Made by a program: the position numbers and the translations under genes
In this document: positions 10,900 through 22,600 of the stretch, piece after piece
Layout: every line of letters begins with the position of its first letter
Position numbering within the stretch: position 1 is the first letter of the stretch
The notes under the pieces: model-generated
Told to the model about the DNA's origin: nothing
Databases searched by the model: none
The model's input: only the letters and a program-made list of their open reading frames with translations
Assembly: GCA_037389465.1 (NCBI GenBank)
Contig: JAZARR010000244.1
Span: 1 to 64,000 of the forward strand
Source of the DNA: Baylisascaris procyonis
Taxonomy: Eukaryota > Nematoda > Chromadorea > Rhabditida > Ascarididae
DNA: 64,000 nucleotides
Direction: 5' to 3'

Positions 10900-13800
10900 A
10901 AGCCTAAGCCTAAGCCTAACCCCAAGCCTAGGCCTATGCCTAAGCCTAAGCCTAAGCCTAAGCCTAACCTAAGCGTAAGCCTAAGCCTAAGCCTAAGCCT
11001 AAGCCTAAGGCTAGGCCTAAGCCTAAGCCTCAGCCTAAACCTAAGCCTAAGCTTAAGCCTAAGCCTAAGCCTAAGCCTAAGCCTAAGCCTAAGCCCTATG
11101 CCTAAGCCTAAGCCTAAGGCTAACCCTAAGCCTAAGCCTAAGCCTAAGCCTAAGCCTAAGCCGAAGCCTAAGCCTAAGCCTAAGCCTAAGCCTAAGCCTA
11201 AGCCTAAGCCTAAGCCTAAGCCTAAGCCTAAGCCTAAGCTCAAGCCTAAGCCTAAGCCTAAGCTTAAGCCTAAGCCTAAGCCTAAGCCTAAGCCAAAGCC
11301 TAAGCCTAAGCCTAAGCCTAATCCTAATCCTAAGCCTATGCCTAAGCCTAAGGCTAACTCTAAGAATAAGCCTAAGCCTAAGCCAAAGCCTAAGCCTAAG
11401 CCTAAGCCTAACCCTAAGCCTAAGCCTCAAACAAAGCCTGAGCTGAAGCCCCCAAGCCTAAGCCTAAGCTTAAGCCTAAGCCTAAGCCTAAGCCTAAGCC
11501 TAAGCCTAAGCCTAAGCCTAAGCCTAAGCCTAAGGCTAAGCCTAAGCCTAAGCCTAAGCTTAAGCCTAAGCCTAAGCCTAAGCCTAAGCCTAACCTAAGC
11601 TTAAGCCTAAGCCTAAGCCAAAGCCTAACCCTAAGCTTAAGCCTAAGCCTTAGCCTAAGCCTAAGCCCTAAGCCTAAGCCTCACCCAAAGCCTAAGCTGA
11701 AGCCCCTAAGCCTAAGCCTAAGCCTAATCCTAAGCCTAAGCCTAAGCCTAACCTAAGTGTAAGCGTGAGCGTAAGCCTAAGCCTAAGCCTCAGCCTAAGC
11801 CTAAGCTTAAGCCTAAGCCTAAGGCTAACCCTTAGCCTAAGCCTAAGCCTAAGGCTAACCCTAAGCCTAAGCCCTAAGCCTAAGCCTAAGCCTAAGCCTA
11901 ATCCTGAGCCTAAGCCTAAGCCTAACCTAAGTGTAAGCGTAAGCCTAAGCCTAAGCCTAAGGCTAAGCCTAAGCCTCAGCCTAAGCCTAAGCTTAAGCCT
12001 AAGCCTTAGCCTAAGCCTAAGGCTGACTCTAAGCCTAAGCCTAAGCCTAAGCCTAATCCTAAGCCTAAGCCTAAGCCTAAGCCTAAGCCTAAGCCTAAGG
12101 CTAACCCTTAGCCTAAGCCTAAGCCTAAGGCTAACCCTAAGCCTAAGCCCTAAGCCTAAGCCTAAGCCTAGGCCTAAGCCTAACCCTTAGCCTAAGCCTA
12201 AGCCTAAGCCCTAAACCTAAGCCTAAGCCTAAGGCTAACCCTAAGCCTAAGCCTAAGCCTAAGCCTAAGCCTAAGCCTAAGCCTAAGCCTAAGTGTAAGC
12301 GTAAGCGTAAGCCTAAGCCTAAGCCTAAGGCTAAGCCTAAGCCTAAGCCTCAGCCTAAGCCTAAGCCTAAGCTTGAGCCTAAGCCTAAGCCTAAGCCTAA
12401 GCCTAAGCCTAAGCCCTATGCCTAAGCCTAAGCCTAAGGCTAACTCTAAGCCTAATCCTAAGCCTAAGCCTAAGCCCTAAGCCTAAGCCTAAGCCTAAGC
12501 CCTATGCCTAAGCCTAAGCCTAAGGCTAACTCTAAGCCTAATCCTAAGCCTAAGCCTAAGCCTAAGCCCTATGCCTAAGCCTAAGCCTAAGGCTAACTCT
12601 AAGCCTAAGCCTAAGCCTAAGCCTAACCCTAAGCCTAACCCTAAGCCTAGGCCTATGCCTAAGCCTAAGCCTAAGCCTAAGCCTAACCTAAGCGTAAGCG
12701 TAAGCCTAAGCCTAAGCCTAAGGCTAGGCCTAAGCCTAAGCCTCAGCCTAAGCCTAAGCCTAAGCTTAAGCCTAAGCCTAAGCCTAAGCCTAAGCCTAAG
12801 CCTAAGCCCTATGCCTAAGCCTAAGCCTAAGGCTAAGCCTAAGGCTAACTCTAAGCCTAAGCCTAAGCCTAAGCCTAAGCCTAAGCCGAAGCCTAAGCCT
12901 AAGCCTAAGCCTAAGCCTAAGCTCAAGCCTAAGCCTAAGCTCAAGCCTATGCCTAAGCCTAAGCTTAAGCCTAAGCCTAAGCCTAAGCCAAAGCCTAAGC
13001 CTAAGCCTAAGCCTAATCCTAAGCCTAAGGCTAACTTTAAGACTAAGCCTAAGCCTAAGCCAAAGCCTAAGCCTAAGCCCTAAGCCTAACCCTAAGCCTA
13101 AGCCTCAAACAAAGCCTGAGCTGAAGCCCCCAAGCCTAAGCCTAAGCTTAAGCCTAAGCCCCTAAGCCTAAGCCTAAGCCTAAGCCTAAGCCTAAGCCTA
13201 AGGCTAAGCCTAAGCCTAAGCCTAAGCTTAAGCCTAAGCCTAAGCCTAAGCCTAACCTAAGCTTAAGCCTGAGCCTAGGCCAAAGCCTAACCCTAAGCCT
13301 AAGCCTAAGCCTAAGCCTCACCCAAAGCCTAAGCTGAAGCCCCTAAGCCTAAGCCTAAGCCTAATCCTAAGCCTAAGCCTAAGCCTAACCTAAGTGTAAG
13401 CGTGAGCGTAAGCCTAAGCCTAAGGCTAAGCCTAAGCCTCAGCCTAAGCCTAAGCTCAAGCCTAAACCTTAGCCTAAGCCTAAGCCTAAGCCTAAGGCTG
13501 ACTCTAAGCCTAAGCCTAAGCCTAAGCCTAAGGCTAACCCTTAGCCTAAGCCTAAGCCTAAGGCTAACCCTAAGCCTAAGCCTAAGCGTAAGCCTAAGCC
13601 TAAGCCTAATCCTGAGCCTAAGCCTAAGCCTAACCTAAGTGTAAGCGTAAGCCTAAGCCTAAGCCTAAGGCTAAGCCTAAGCCTCAGCCTAAGCCTAAGC
13701 TTAAGCCTAAGCCTTAGCCTAAGCCTAAGGCTGACTCTAAGCCTAAGCCTAAGCCTAAGCCTAAGCCTAACCCTAAGCCTAAGCCTCAAACAAAGCCTGA

Positions 13801-16800
13801 GCTGAAGCCCCAAGCCTAAGCCTAAGCTTAAGCCTAAGCCCCTAAGCCTAAGCCTAAGCCTAAGCCTAAGCCTAAGCCTAAGCCTAAGCCGGCTAAGCCT
13901 AAGCCTAAGCCTAAGCTTAAGCCTAAGCCTAAGCCTAAGCCTAAGCCTAACCTAAGCTTAAGCCTAAGCCTAAGCCTAACCCTAAGCCTAAGCCTAAGCC
14001 TAAGCCTAACCCAAAGCCTAAGCTGAAGCCCCTAAGCCTAAGCCTAAGCCTAAGCCTAAGCCTAAGCCTAAGCCTAACCTAAGTGTAAGCGTGAGCGTAA
14101 GCCTAAGCCTAAGCCTAAGCCTAAGCCTAAGCTTAAGCCTAAGCCTAAGGCTAACCCTTAGCCTAAGCCTAAGCCTAAGCCTAAGCCTAACCTAAGCAAG
14201 CCTAACCCTAAGCCTAAGCCTAAGCCTAAGCCTAAGCCTAAGCCTAAGCCTAAGCCTAAAGCCTAAGCCTAAGGCTAACTCTAAGCCTAAGCCTAAGCCT
14301 AAGCCTAAGCCTAAGCCTATGCCTAAGCCTAAGCCTAAGGCTAAGCTCTAAGCCTAAGCCTAAGCCTAAGCCTAACCCTAAGCCTAAGCCTAAGCCTAGG
14401 CCTATGCCTAAGCCTAAGCCTAAGCCTAAGCCTAACCTAAGCGTAAGCCTAAGCCTAAGCCTAAGCCTAAGCCTAAGCCTAAGCCTAAGCCTAAGCCTAA
14501 GCCTAAGCCTAAGCCTAAGCCTAAGCCTAAGCCTAAGCCTAAGCCTAAGCCTAAGCCTATGCCTAAGCCTAAGCCTAAGGCTAAGCCTAAGCTAACTCTA
14601 AGCCTAAGCCTAAGCCTAAGCCTAAGCCTAAGCCTAAGCCTAAGCCTAAGCCTAAGCCTAAGCCTAAGCCTAAGCTCAAGCCTAAGCCTAAGCTAAGCCT
14701 ATGCCTAAGCCTAAGCCTAAGCCTAAGCCTAAGCCTAAGCCAAAGCCTAAGCCTAAGCCTAAGCCTAAGCCTAAGCCTAAGGCTAACTTTAAGACTAAGC
14801 CTAAGCCTAAGCCAAAGCCTAAGCCTAAGCCTAAGCCTAACCCTAAGCCTAAGCCTCAAACAAAGCCTGAGCTGAAGCCCCCAAGCCTAAGCCTAAGCTT
14901 AAGCCTAAGCCTAAGCCTAAGCCTAAGCCTAAGCCTAAGCCTAAGCCTAAGGCTAAGCCTAAGCCTAAGCCTAAGCCTAAGCCTAAGCCTAAGCCTAAGC
15001 CTAACCTAAGCTTAAGCCAAAGCCTAGGCCAAAGCCTAACCCTAAGCCTAAGCCTAAGCCTAAGCCTCAGCCAAAGCCTAAGCTGAAGCCTAAGCCTAAG
15101 CCTAAGCCTAATCCTAAGCCTAAGCCTAAGCCTAACCTAAGTGTAAGCGTGAGCGTAAGCCTAAGCCTAAGGCTAAGCCTAAGCCTCAGCCTAAGCCTAA
15201 GCTCAAGCCTAAACCTTAGCCTAAGCCTAAGCCTAAGCCTAAGGCTGACTCTAAGCCTAAGCCTAAGCCTAAGCCTAAGGCTAACCCTTAGCCTAAGCCT
15301 AAGCCTAAGGCTAACCCTAAGCCTAAGCCCTAAGCGTAAGCCTAAGCCTAAGCCTAATCCTGAGCCTAAGCCTAAGCCTAACCTAAGTGTAAGCGTAAGC
15401 CTAAGCCTAAGCCTAAGGCTAAGCCTAAGCCTCAGCCTAAGCCTAAGCTTAAGCCTAAGCCTTAGCCTAAGCCTAAGGCTGACTCTAAGCCTAAGCCTAA
15501 GCCTAAGCCTAAGCCTAACCCTAAGCCTAAGCCTCAAACAAAGCCTAAGCTGAAGCCCCCAAGCCTAAGCCTAAGCTTAAGCCTAAGCCCCTAAGCCTAA
15601 GCCTAAGCCTAAGCCTAAGCCTAAGCCTAAGCCTAAGCCTAAGGCTAAGCCTAAGCCTAAGCCTAAGCCTAAGCCTAAGCCTAAGCCTAAGCCTAAGCCT
15701 AAGCCTAAGCTTAAGCCTAAGCCTAAGCCTAAGCCTAACCCTAAGCCCTAAGCCTAAACCTAAGCCTCACCCAAAGCCTAAGCTGAAGCCTAAGCCTAAG
15801 CCTAAGCCTAATCCTAAGCCTAAGCCTAAGCCTAACCTAAGTGTAAGCCGTAAGCCTAAGCCTAAGCCTCAGCCTAAGCCTAAGCTTAAGCCTAAGCCTA
15901 AGCTAACCCTTAGCCTAAGCCTAAGCCTAAGCCTAAGCCTAACCTAAGTGTAAGCGTAACCCTAAGCCTAAGCCTAAGCCTAAGCCTAAGCCTAAGCCTA
16001 ATCCTAAGCCTAAGCCTAAGCCTAACCTAAGTGTAAGCTTAAGCCTAAGCCTAAGCCTAAGCCTAAGCCCTATGCCTAAGCCTAAGCCTAAGGCTAACTC
16101 TAAGCCTAATCCTAAGCCTAAGCCTAACCCTAAGCCTAACCCTAAGCCTAGGCCTATGCCTAAGCCTAAGCCTAAGCCTAAGCCTAACCTAAGCGTAAGC
16201 GTAAGCCTAAGCCTAAGCCTAAGGCTAAGCCTAAGCCTAAGCCTCAGCCTAAGCCTAAGCCTAAGCTTAAGCCTAAGCCTAAGCCTAAGCCTAAGCCTAA
16301 GCCTAAGCCTAAGCCTAAGCCTAAGGCTAAGCCTAAGGCTAACTCTAAGCCTAAGCCTAAGCCTAAGCCTAAGCCTAAGCCTAAGCCTAAGCCTAAGCCT
16401 AAGCCCTAAGCCTAAGCTCAAGCCTAAGCCTAAGCCTAAGCTTAAGCCTAAGCCTAAGCCTAAGCCAAAGCCTAAGCCTAAGCCTAAGCCTAATCCTAAG
16501 CCTAAGCCTAAGCCTAAGGCTAACTTTAAGACTAAGCCTAAGCCTAAGCCAAAGCCTAAGCCTAAGCCTAAGCCTAACCCTAAGCCTAAGCCTCAAACAA
16601 AGCCTGAGCTGAAGCCCCCAAGCCTAAGCCTAAGCTTAAGCCTAAGCCCCTAAGCCTAAGCCTAAGCCTAAGCCTAAGCCTAAGCCTAAGGCTAAGCCTA
16701 AGCCTAAGCCTAAGCTTAAGCCTAAGCCTAAGCCTAAGCCTAACCTAAGCTTAAGCCTGAGCCTAGGCCAAAGCCTAACCCTAAGCCTAAGCCTAAGCCT

Positions 16801-17100
16801 AAGCCTCACCCAAAGCCTAAGCTGAAGCCCCTAAGCCTAAGCCTAAGCCTAATCCTAAGCCTAAGCCTAAGCCTAACCTAAGTGTAAGCGTGAGCGTAAG
16901 CCTAAGCCTAAGGCTAAGCCTAAGCCTCAGCCTAAGCCTAAGCTCAAGCCTAAGCCTTAGCCTAAGCCTAAGCCTAAGCCTAAGGCTGACTCTAAGCCTA
17001 GGCCTAAGCCTAAGCCTAAGCCTAATCCTAAGCCTAAGCCTAAGCCTAAGCCCTAAGCCTAAGCCTAAGCCTAAGGCTAACCCTTAGCCTAAGCCTAAGC
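10900..17100. repeat. B-type higher-order repeat array, first block
   Basis: Units of about 1.7 kb are marked by CTCAAACAAAGCCTGAG at 11427, 13105, 14856 and 16593 (spacings 1678, 1751 and 1737). A second copy of the landmark lies about 680 bp further on in two units (13786 and 15534). Each unit also carries CTCACCCAAAGCCTAAG, AACCTAAGTGTAAGCG and CCTATGCCTAAG marks in the same order. The order of variants, not just the hexamer, is repeated, which shows unit-level duplication. Confidence 0.85.
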
Positions 17101-17899
17101 CTAAGGCTAACCCTAAGCCTAAGCCCTAAGCGTAAGCCTAAGCCTAAGCCTAATCCTGAGCCTAAGCCTAAGCCTAGCCTAAGTGTAAGCGTAAGCCTAA
17201 GCCTAAGCCTAAGGCTAAGCCTAAGCCTCAGCCTAAGCCTAAGCTTAAGCCTAAGCCTTAGCCTAAGCCTAAGGCTGACTCTAAGCCTAAGCCTAAGCCT
17301 AAGCCTAAGCCTAATCCTAAGCCTAAGCCTAAGCCTAAGCCTAAGGCTAACCCTTAGCCTAAGCCTAAGCCTAAGGCTAACCTAAGCCTAAGCCTAAGCC
17401 TAAGCCTAAGCCTAGGCCTAAGCCTAACCCTTAGCCTAAGCCTAAGCCTAAGCCTAAACCTAAGCCTAAACCTAAGCCTAAGCCTAAGGCTAACCCTAAG
17501 CCTAAGCCTAAGCCTAAGCCTAAGCCTAAGCCTAAGCCTAAGCCTAAGCCTAAGCCTAAGCCTAAGCCTAAGCCTAAGCCTAAGCCTAAGCCTAAGCCTA
17601 AGCCTAAGCTTAAGCCTAAGCCTAAGCCTAAGCCTAAGCCTAAGCCTAAGCCTAAGCCTAAGCCTAAGCCTAAGCCTAAGCCTAAGCCTAAGCCTAAGCC
17701 TAAGCCTAAGCCCAAGCCTAATCCTAAGCCTAAGCCTAAGCCTAAGCCTAAGCCTAAGCCTAAGCCTAAGCCTAAGCCTAAGCCTAAGCCTAAGCCTAAG
17801 CCTAAGCCTAAGCCTAAGCCTAAGCCTAAGCCTAGGCCTAAGCCTCAGCCTAAACCCCTAAGCCTAAGCCTAAGCCTAAGCCTAAGCCTAAGTGTAAGC

Positions 17900-20800
17900 C
17901 TAAGCCTAAGCCTAAGGCTAACCATAAGCCTAAGCCTTAACCCAATAATAAGCCTAAGCCTAAGCTCCTGATCCTAAGCCTAAGCCTAAGCCTAAGCCTA
18001 AGCCCAAGCCTAAGGCTAAGCCCAAGCCTAAGCCTAAGCCTAAGGCTAAGCCCAAGCCTAAGCCTAAGCCTAAGCCTAAGCCTAAGGCTAACTCTAAGCC
18101 TAAGCCTAAGCCTAAGCCTAAGCCTAAGCCTAAGCCTAAGCCTAAGCCTAAGCCTAAGCCTAAGCGTAAGGCTAAGCCTAAGCCTAAGCCTAAGCCTAAG
18201 CCTAAGCCTAAGCCTAAGCCTAAGCCTAAGCCTAAGCCTAAGCCTAAGCCTAAGCCTAAGCCTAAGCCTAAGCCTAAGCCTAAGCCTAAGCCTAACCCTA
18301 AGCCTAAGCCTAAGCCTAAGCCTAAGCCTTAGCCTAAGCCTAAGCTTAAGCCTAAGCCTAAGCCTAAGCCTAAGCCTAAGCCTAAGCCTAAGCCTAAGCC
18401 TAAGCCTAACCCTAAGCCTAAGCCTAAGCCTAAGCCTAAGCCTAAGCCTAAGCCTAAGCCTAAGCCTAAGCCTAAGCTTAAGCCTAAGCCTAAGCCTAAG
18501 CCTAAGCCTAAGACTAAGCCTAAGCCTAAGCCTAAGCCTAAGCCTAAGCCTAAGCCTAAGCCCAAGCCTAAGCCTAAGCCTAAGCCTAAACCTAAGCGTA
18601 GGCCTAAGCCTAAGCCTAAGCTTAAGCCTAAGCCTAAGCCTAAGCCTAAGCCTAAGCCGAACCATAAGCCTAAGCCTTAACCCAATAATAAGCCTAAGCC
18701 TAAGCTCCTAATCCTAAGGCTAAGCCCAAGCCTGAGCCTAAGCCCAAGCCCAAGCCTAAGGCTAAGCCTAAGCCTAAGCCTAACCTAAGTGTAAGCCTAA
18801 GCCTAACCTAAGCCTAAGGCTAAGCCTAAGCCTAAGCCTAAGCCTAAGCTTAAGCCTAAGCCTAAGCCTAAGCCTAATCCTAAGCCTAAGCCTAAGCCTA
18901 AGCCTAAGCCTAAGCCTAAGCCTAAGCCTAAGCCTAAGCCTAAGCTTAAGGCTGACCCTAAGCCTAAGCCTAAGCCTAAGGCTAACCCTAAGCCTAAGCC
19001 TAAGCCTAAGCCTAAGCCTAAGCCTAAGCCCAGCCTAAGCCTAAGCCTAAGCCCAATCCTAAGCCTAAGCCTAAGCCTAAACCCCTAAGCGTAGGCCTAA
19101 GCCTAAGCCTCAACTTAAGCCTAAGTGTAAGCCTAAGCCTAACCTAAGTGTAAGCGTAAGCGTAAGCCTAAGCCTAAGGCTAAGCCTAAGCCTCAGCCTA
19201 AGCCTAAGCCTAAGCCTAAGCCTAAGCCTAAACCTAAGCCTAAGCCTAAGCCTAATCCTAAGCTTAAGCCTAAGCCTAAGCCCAATCCTAAGCCTAAGCC
19301 TAAGCCTAAACCCCTAAGCGTAGGCCTAAGCCTAAGCCTCAACTTAAGCCTAAGTGTAAGCCTAAGCCTAAGCCTAAGCCTAAGCCTAAGCCTAAGCTTA
19401 AGCCTAAGCCTAAGCCTAAGCCTAAGCTTAAGCCTAAGCCTAAGCCTAAGCCTAAGCCTAAGCCTAAGCCTAAGCCTAAGCCTAAGCCTAAGCCTAAGCC
19501 TAAGCCTAAGCCTAAGCCTAAACCCTTTAGCCTAAGCCTAAGCCTAAGCCTAAGTGTAAGCCTAAGCCTAAGCCTAAGGCGAACCATAAGCCCAAGCCTT
19601 AACCCAATAATGAGCCTAATCCTAAGCTCCTGATCCTAAGCCTAAGCCTAAGCCTAAGCCTGAGCCTAAGCCCAAGCCCAAGCCTAAGGCTAAGCGTAAG
19701 CCTAAGCCTAACCTAAGTGTAAGCGTAAGCGTAACCCTAAGCCTAAGGCTAAGCCTAAGCCTCAGCCTAAGCCTAAGCTTAAGCCTAAGCCTAAGCCTAA
19801 GCCTAAGCCTAAGCCTAATCCTAAGCCTAAGCCTAAGCCTAAGCCTAATCCTAAGCCTAAGCCTAAGCCCTAAGCCTAAGCCTAAGCCTAAGGCTGACCC
19901 TTAGCCTAAGCCTAAGCCTAAGGCTAACCCTAAGCCTAAGCCTAAGCCTAAGCCTAAGCCTAAGCCTAAGCCTAACCCTTAGCCTAAGCCTAAGCCTAAG
20001 CCCAATCCTAAGCCTAAGCCTAAGCCTAAACCCCTAAGCGTAGGCCTAAGCCTAAGCCTCAACTTAAGCCTAAGCGTAGGCCTAAGCCTAAGCCTCAAGC
20101 TTAAGCCTAAGCGTAAGCCTAAGCCTAAGCCTAAGCCTAAGCCTAAGCCTAAGCTTAAGCCTAAGCCTAAGCCTAAGCCTAAGCCTAAGCCTGGGCCTAA
20201 GCCTAAGCCTAAGCCTAAGCCCAAGCCTAAGCCTAAGCCTAAGCCTAAGCCTAAGCCTAAACCTAAGCCCTAAGCCTAAGCCTAAGCCTAAGCCTAAGCC
20301 TAAGCCTAACCCTAAGCCTAAGCCTAAACAAAGCCTGAGCTGAAGCCCCCAAGCCTAAGCCTAAGCTTAAGCCTAAGCCTAAGCCTAAGCCTAAGCCTAA
20401 GCCTAAGCCTAAGCCTAAGGCTAAGCCTAAGCCTAAGCCTAAGCCTAAGCCTAAGCCTAAGCCTAAGCCTAAGCCTAAGCCTAAGCCCAAGCCTAAGCCT
20501 AAGCCTAAGCCTAAGCCTAAGCCTAAGCCTAAGCCTAACCTAAGTGTAAGCGTGAGCCTAAGCCTAAGCCTAAGGCTAAGCCTAAGCCTCAGCCTAAGCC
20601 TAAGCTCAAGCCTAAGCCTTAGCCTAAGCCTAAGCCTAAGCCTAAGGCTGACTCTAAGCCTAGGCCTAAGCCTAAGCCTAAGCCTAATCCTAAGCCTAAG
20701 CCTAAGCCTAAGCCCTAAGCCTAAGCCTAAGCCTAAGGCTAACCCTTAGCCTAAGCCTAAGCCTAAGGCTAACCCTAAGCCTAAGCCTAAGCCTAAGCCT

Positions 20801-22600
20801 AAGCCTAAGCCTAATCCTGACCCTAAGCCTAAGCCTACCCTAAGTCTAAGCCTAAGCCTAAGCCTAAGCCTAAGCCTAAGCCTAAGCCTCAGCCTAAGCC
20901 TAAGCTTAAGCCTAAGCCTTAGCCTAAGCCTAAGGCTGACTCTAAGCCTAAGCCTAAGCCTAAGCCTAAGCCTAATCCTAAGCCTAAGCCTAAGCCTAAG
21001 CCTAAGGCTAACCCTAAGCCTAAGCCTAAGCCTAAGGCTAACCCTAAGCCTAAGCCTAAGCCTAAGCCTAAGCCTAAGCCTAAGCCTAACCCTAAGCCTA
21101 AGCCTAAGCCTAAGCCCTAAACCTAAGCCTAAGCCTAAGGCTAACCCTAAGCCTAAGCCTAAGCCTAAGCCTAAGCCTAAGCCTAAGCCTAAGCCTAAGC
21201 CTAAGCCTAAGCCTAAGCCTAAGCCTAAGCCTAAGCCTAAGCTTAAGCCTAAGCCTAAGCCTAAGCCTAAGCCTAAGCCTAAGCCTAAGCCTAAGCCTAA
21301 GCCTAAGCCTAAGCCTAAGCCCAAGCCTAATCCTAAGCCTAAGCCTAAGCCTAAGCCTAAGCCTAAGCCTAAGCCTAAGCCTAAGCCTAAGCCTAAGCCT
21401 AAGCCTAAGCCTAAGCCTAAGCCTAAGCCTAAGCCTAAGCCTAACCCTAAGCCTAAGCCTCAGCCTAAGCCTAAGCCTAAGCCTAAGCGTAAGCCTAAGC
21501 CTAAGTGTAAGCCTAAGCCTAAGCCTAAGGCGAACCTAAGCCTAAGCCTAACCCAATAATAAGCCTAATCCTAAGCTCCTGAGCCTAAGCGTAAGCCTAA
21601 GCCTAAGCCCAAGCCTAAGCCTAAGCCTAAGCCCAAGCCTAAGCCTAAGCCTAAGGCTAATCCCAAGCCTAAGCCTAAGCCTAAGCCTAAGCCTAAGGCT
21701 AACTCTAAGCCTAAGCCTAAGCCTAAGCCTAAGCCTAAGCCTAAGCCTAAGCCTAAGCCTAAGCCTAAGCCTAAGCGTAAGCCTAAGCCTAAGCCTAAGC
21801 CTAAGCCTAAGCCTAAGCCTAAGCCTAAGCCTAAGCCTAAGCCTAAGCCTAAGCCTAAGCCTAAGCCTAAGCCTAAGCCTAAGCCTAAGCCTAAGCCTAA
21901 GCCTAACCCTAAGCCTAAGCCTAAGCCTTAGCCTAAGCCTAAGCTTAAGCCTAAGCCTAAGCCTAAGCCTAAGCCTAAGCCTAAGCCTAAGCCTGACCTA
22001 AGCCTAAGCCTAAGCCTAACCCTAAGCCTAAGCCTAAGCCTAAGCCTAAGCCTAAGCCTAAGCTTAAGCCTAAGCTTAAGCCTAAGCCTAAGCTTAAGAC
22101 TAAGCCTAAGCCTAAGCCTAAGCCTAAGCCTAAGCCCAAGCCTAAGCCTAAGCCTAAGCCTAAACCCCTAAGCGTAGGCCTAAGCCTAAGCCTAAACTTA
22201 AGCCTAAGTGTAAGCCTAAGCCTAAGCCTAAGCCTAAGCCTAAGCCTAAGCCTAAGCCTAAGCCTAACCCTAAGCCTAAGCCTAAGCCTAAGCCTAAGCC
22301 TAAGCCTAAGCCTAAGCCTAAGCCTAAGCCTAAGCCTAAGCCTAGGCCTAAGCCTAAGCCTCAAGCTTAAGCCTAAGCGTAAGCCTAAGCCTAAGCCTAA
22401 GCCTAAGCCTAAGCCTAAGCCTAAGCCTAAGCCTAAGCCTAAGCCTATGCCTAAGCCTAAGCCTAAGCCTAAGCCTAAGCCTAAGCCTAAGCCTAAGCCT
22501 AAGCCTAAGCCTAAGCCTAAGCCTAAGCCTAAGCCTAAGCCTAAGCCTAAGCCTAAGCCTAAGCCTAAGCCTAAGCCTAAGCCTAAGCCTAAGCCTAAGC
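17900..22600. repeat. XYZT-type higher-order units 2 and 3 (second partial)
   Basis: X, Y and Z landmarks (the CCTTAACCCAATAAT family) lie near 17.92, 18.66 and 19.58 kb, and a T mark (AACAAAGCCTGAGCTGAAG) near 20.33 kb. A further X landmark lies near 21.53 kb, and its unit breaks off near 22.4-22.6 kb into B-type sequence. X continues into AAGCCCAAGCC text, Y into GATCCTAAGGCTAAGCCC (AATCC here), and Z has CCCAATAATGAG. Confidence 0.8.

Noticed and set aside
10936..11598. 220-codon open frame rich in Pro-Lys then Leu-Ser, resembling a low-complexity protein; many similar frames across 7-64 kb on both strands
   Set aside because: They are direct translations of the hexamer; frame changes coincide with indels in the repeat, and there is no complexity, splice signal or domain.
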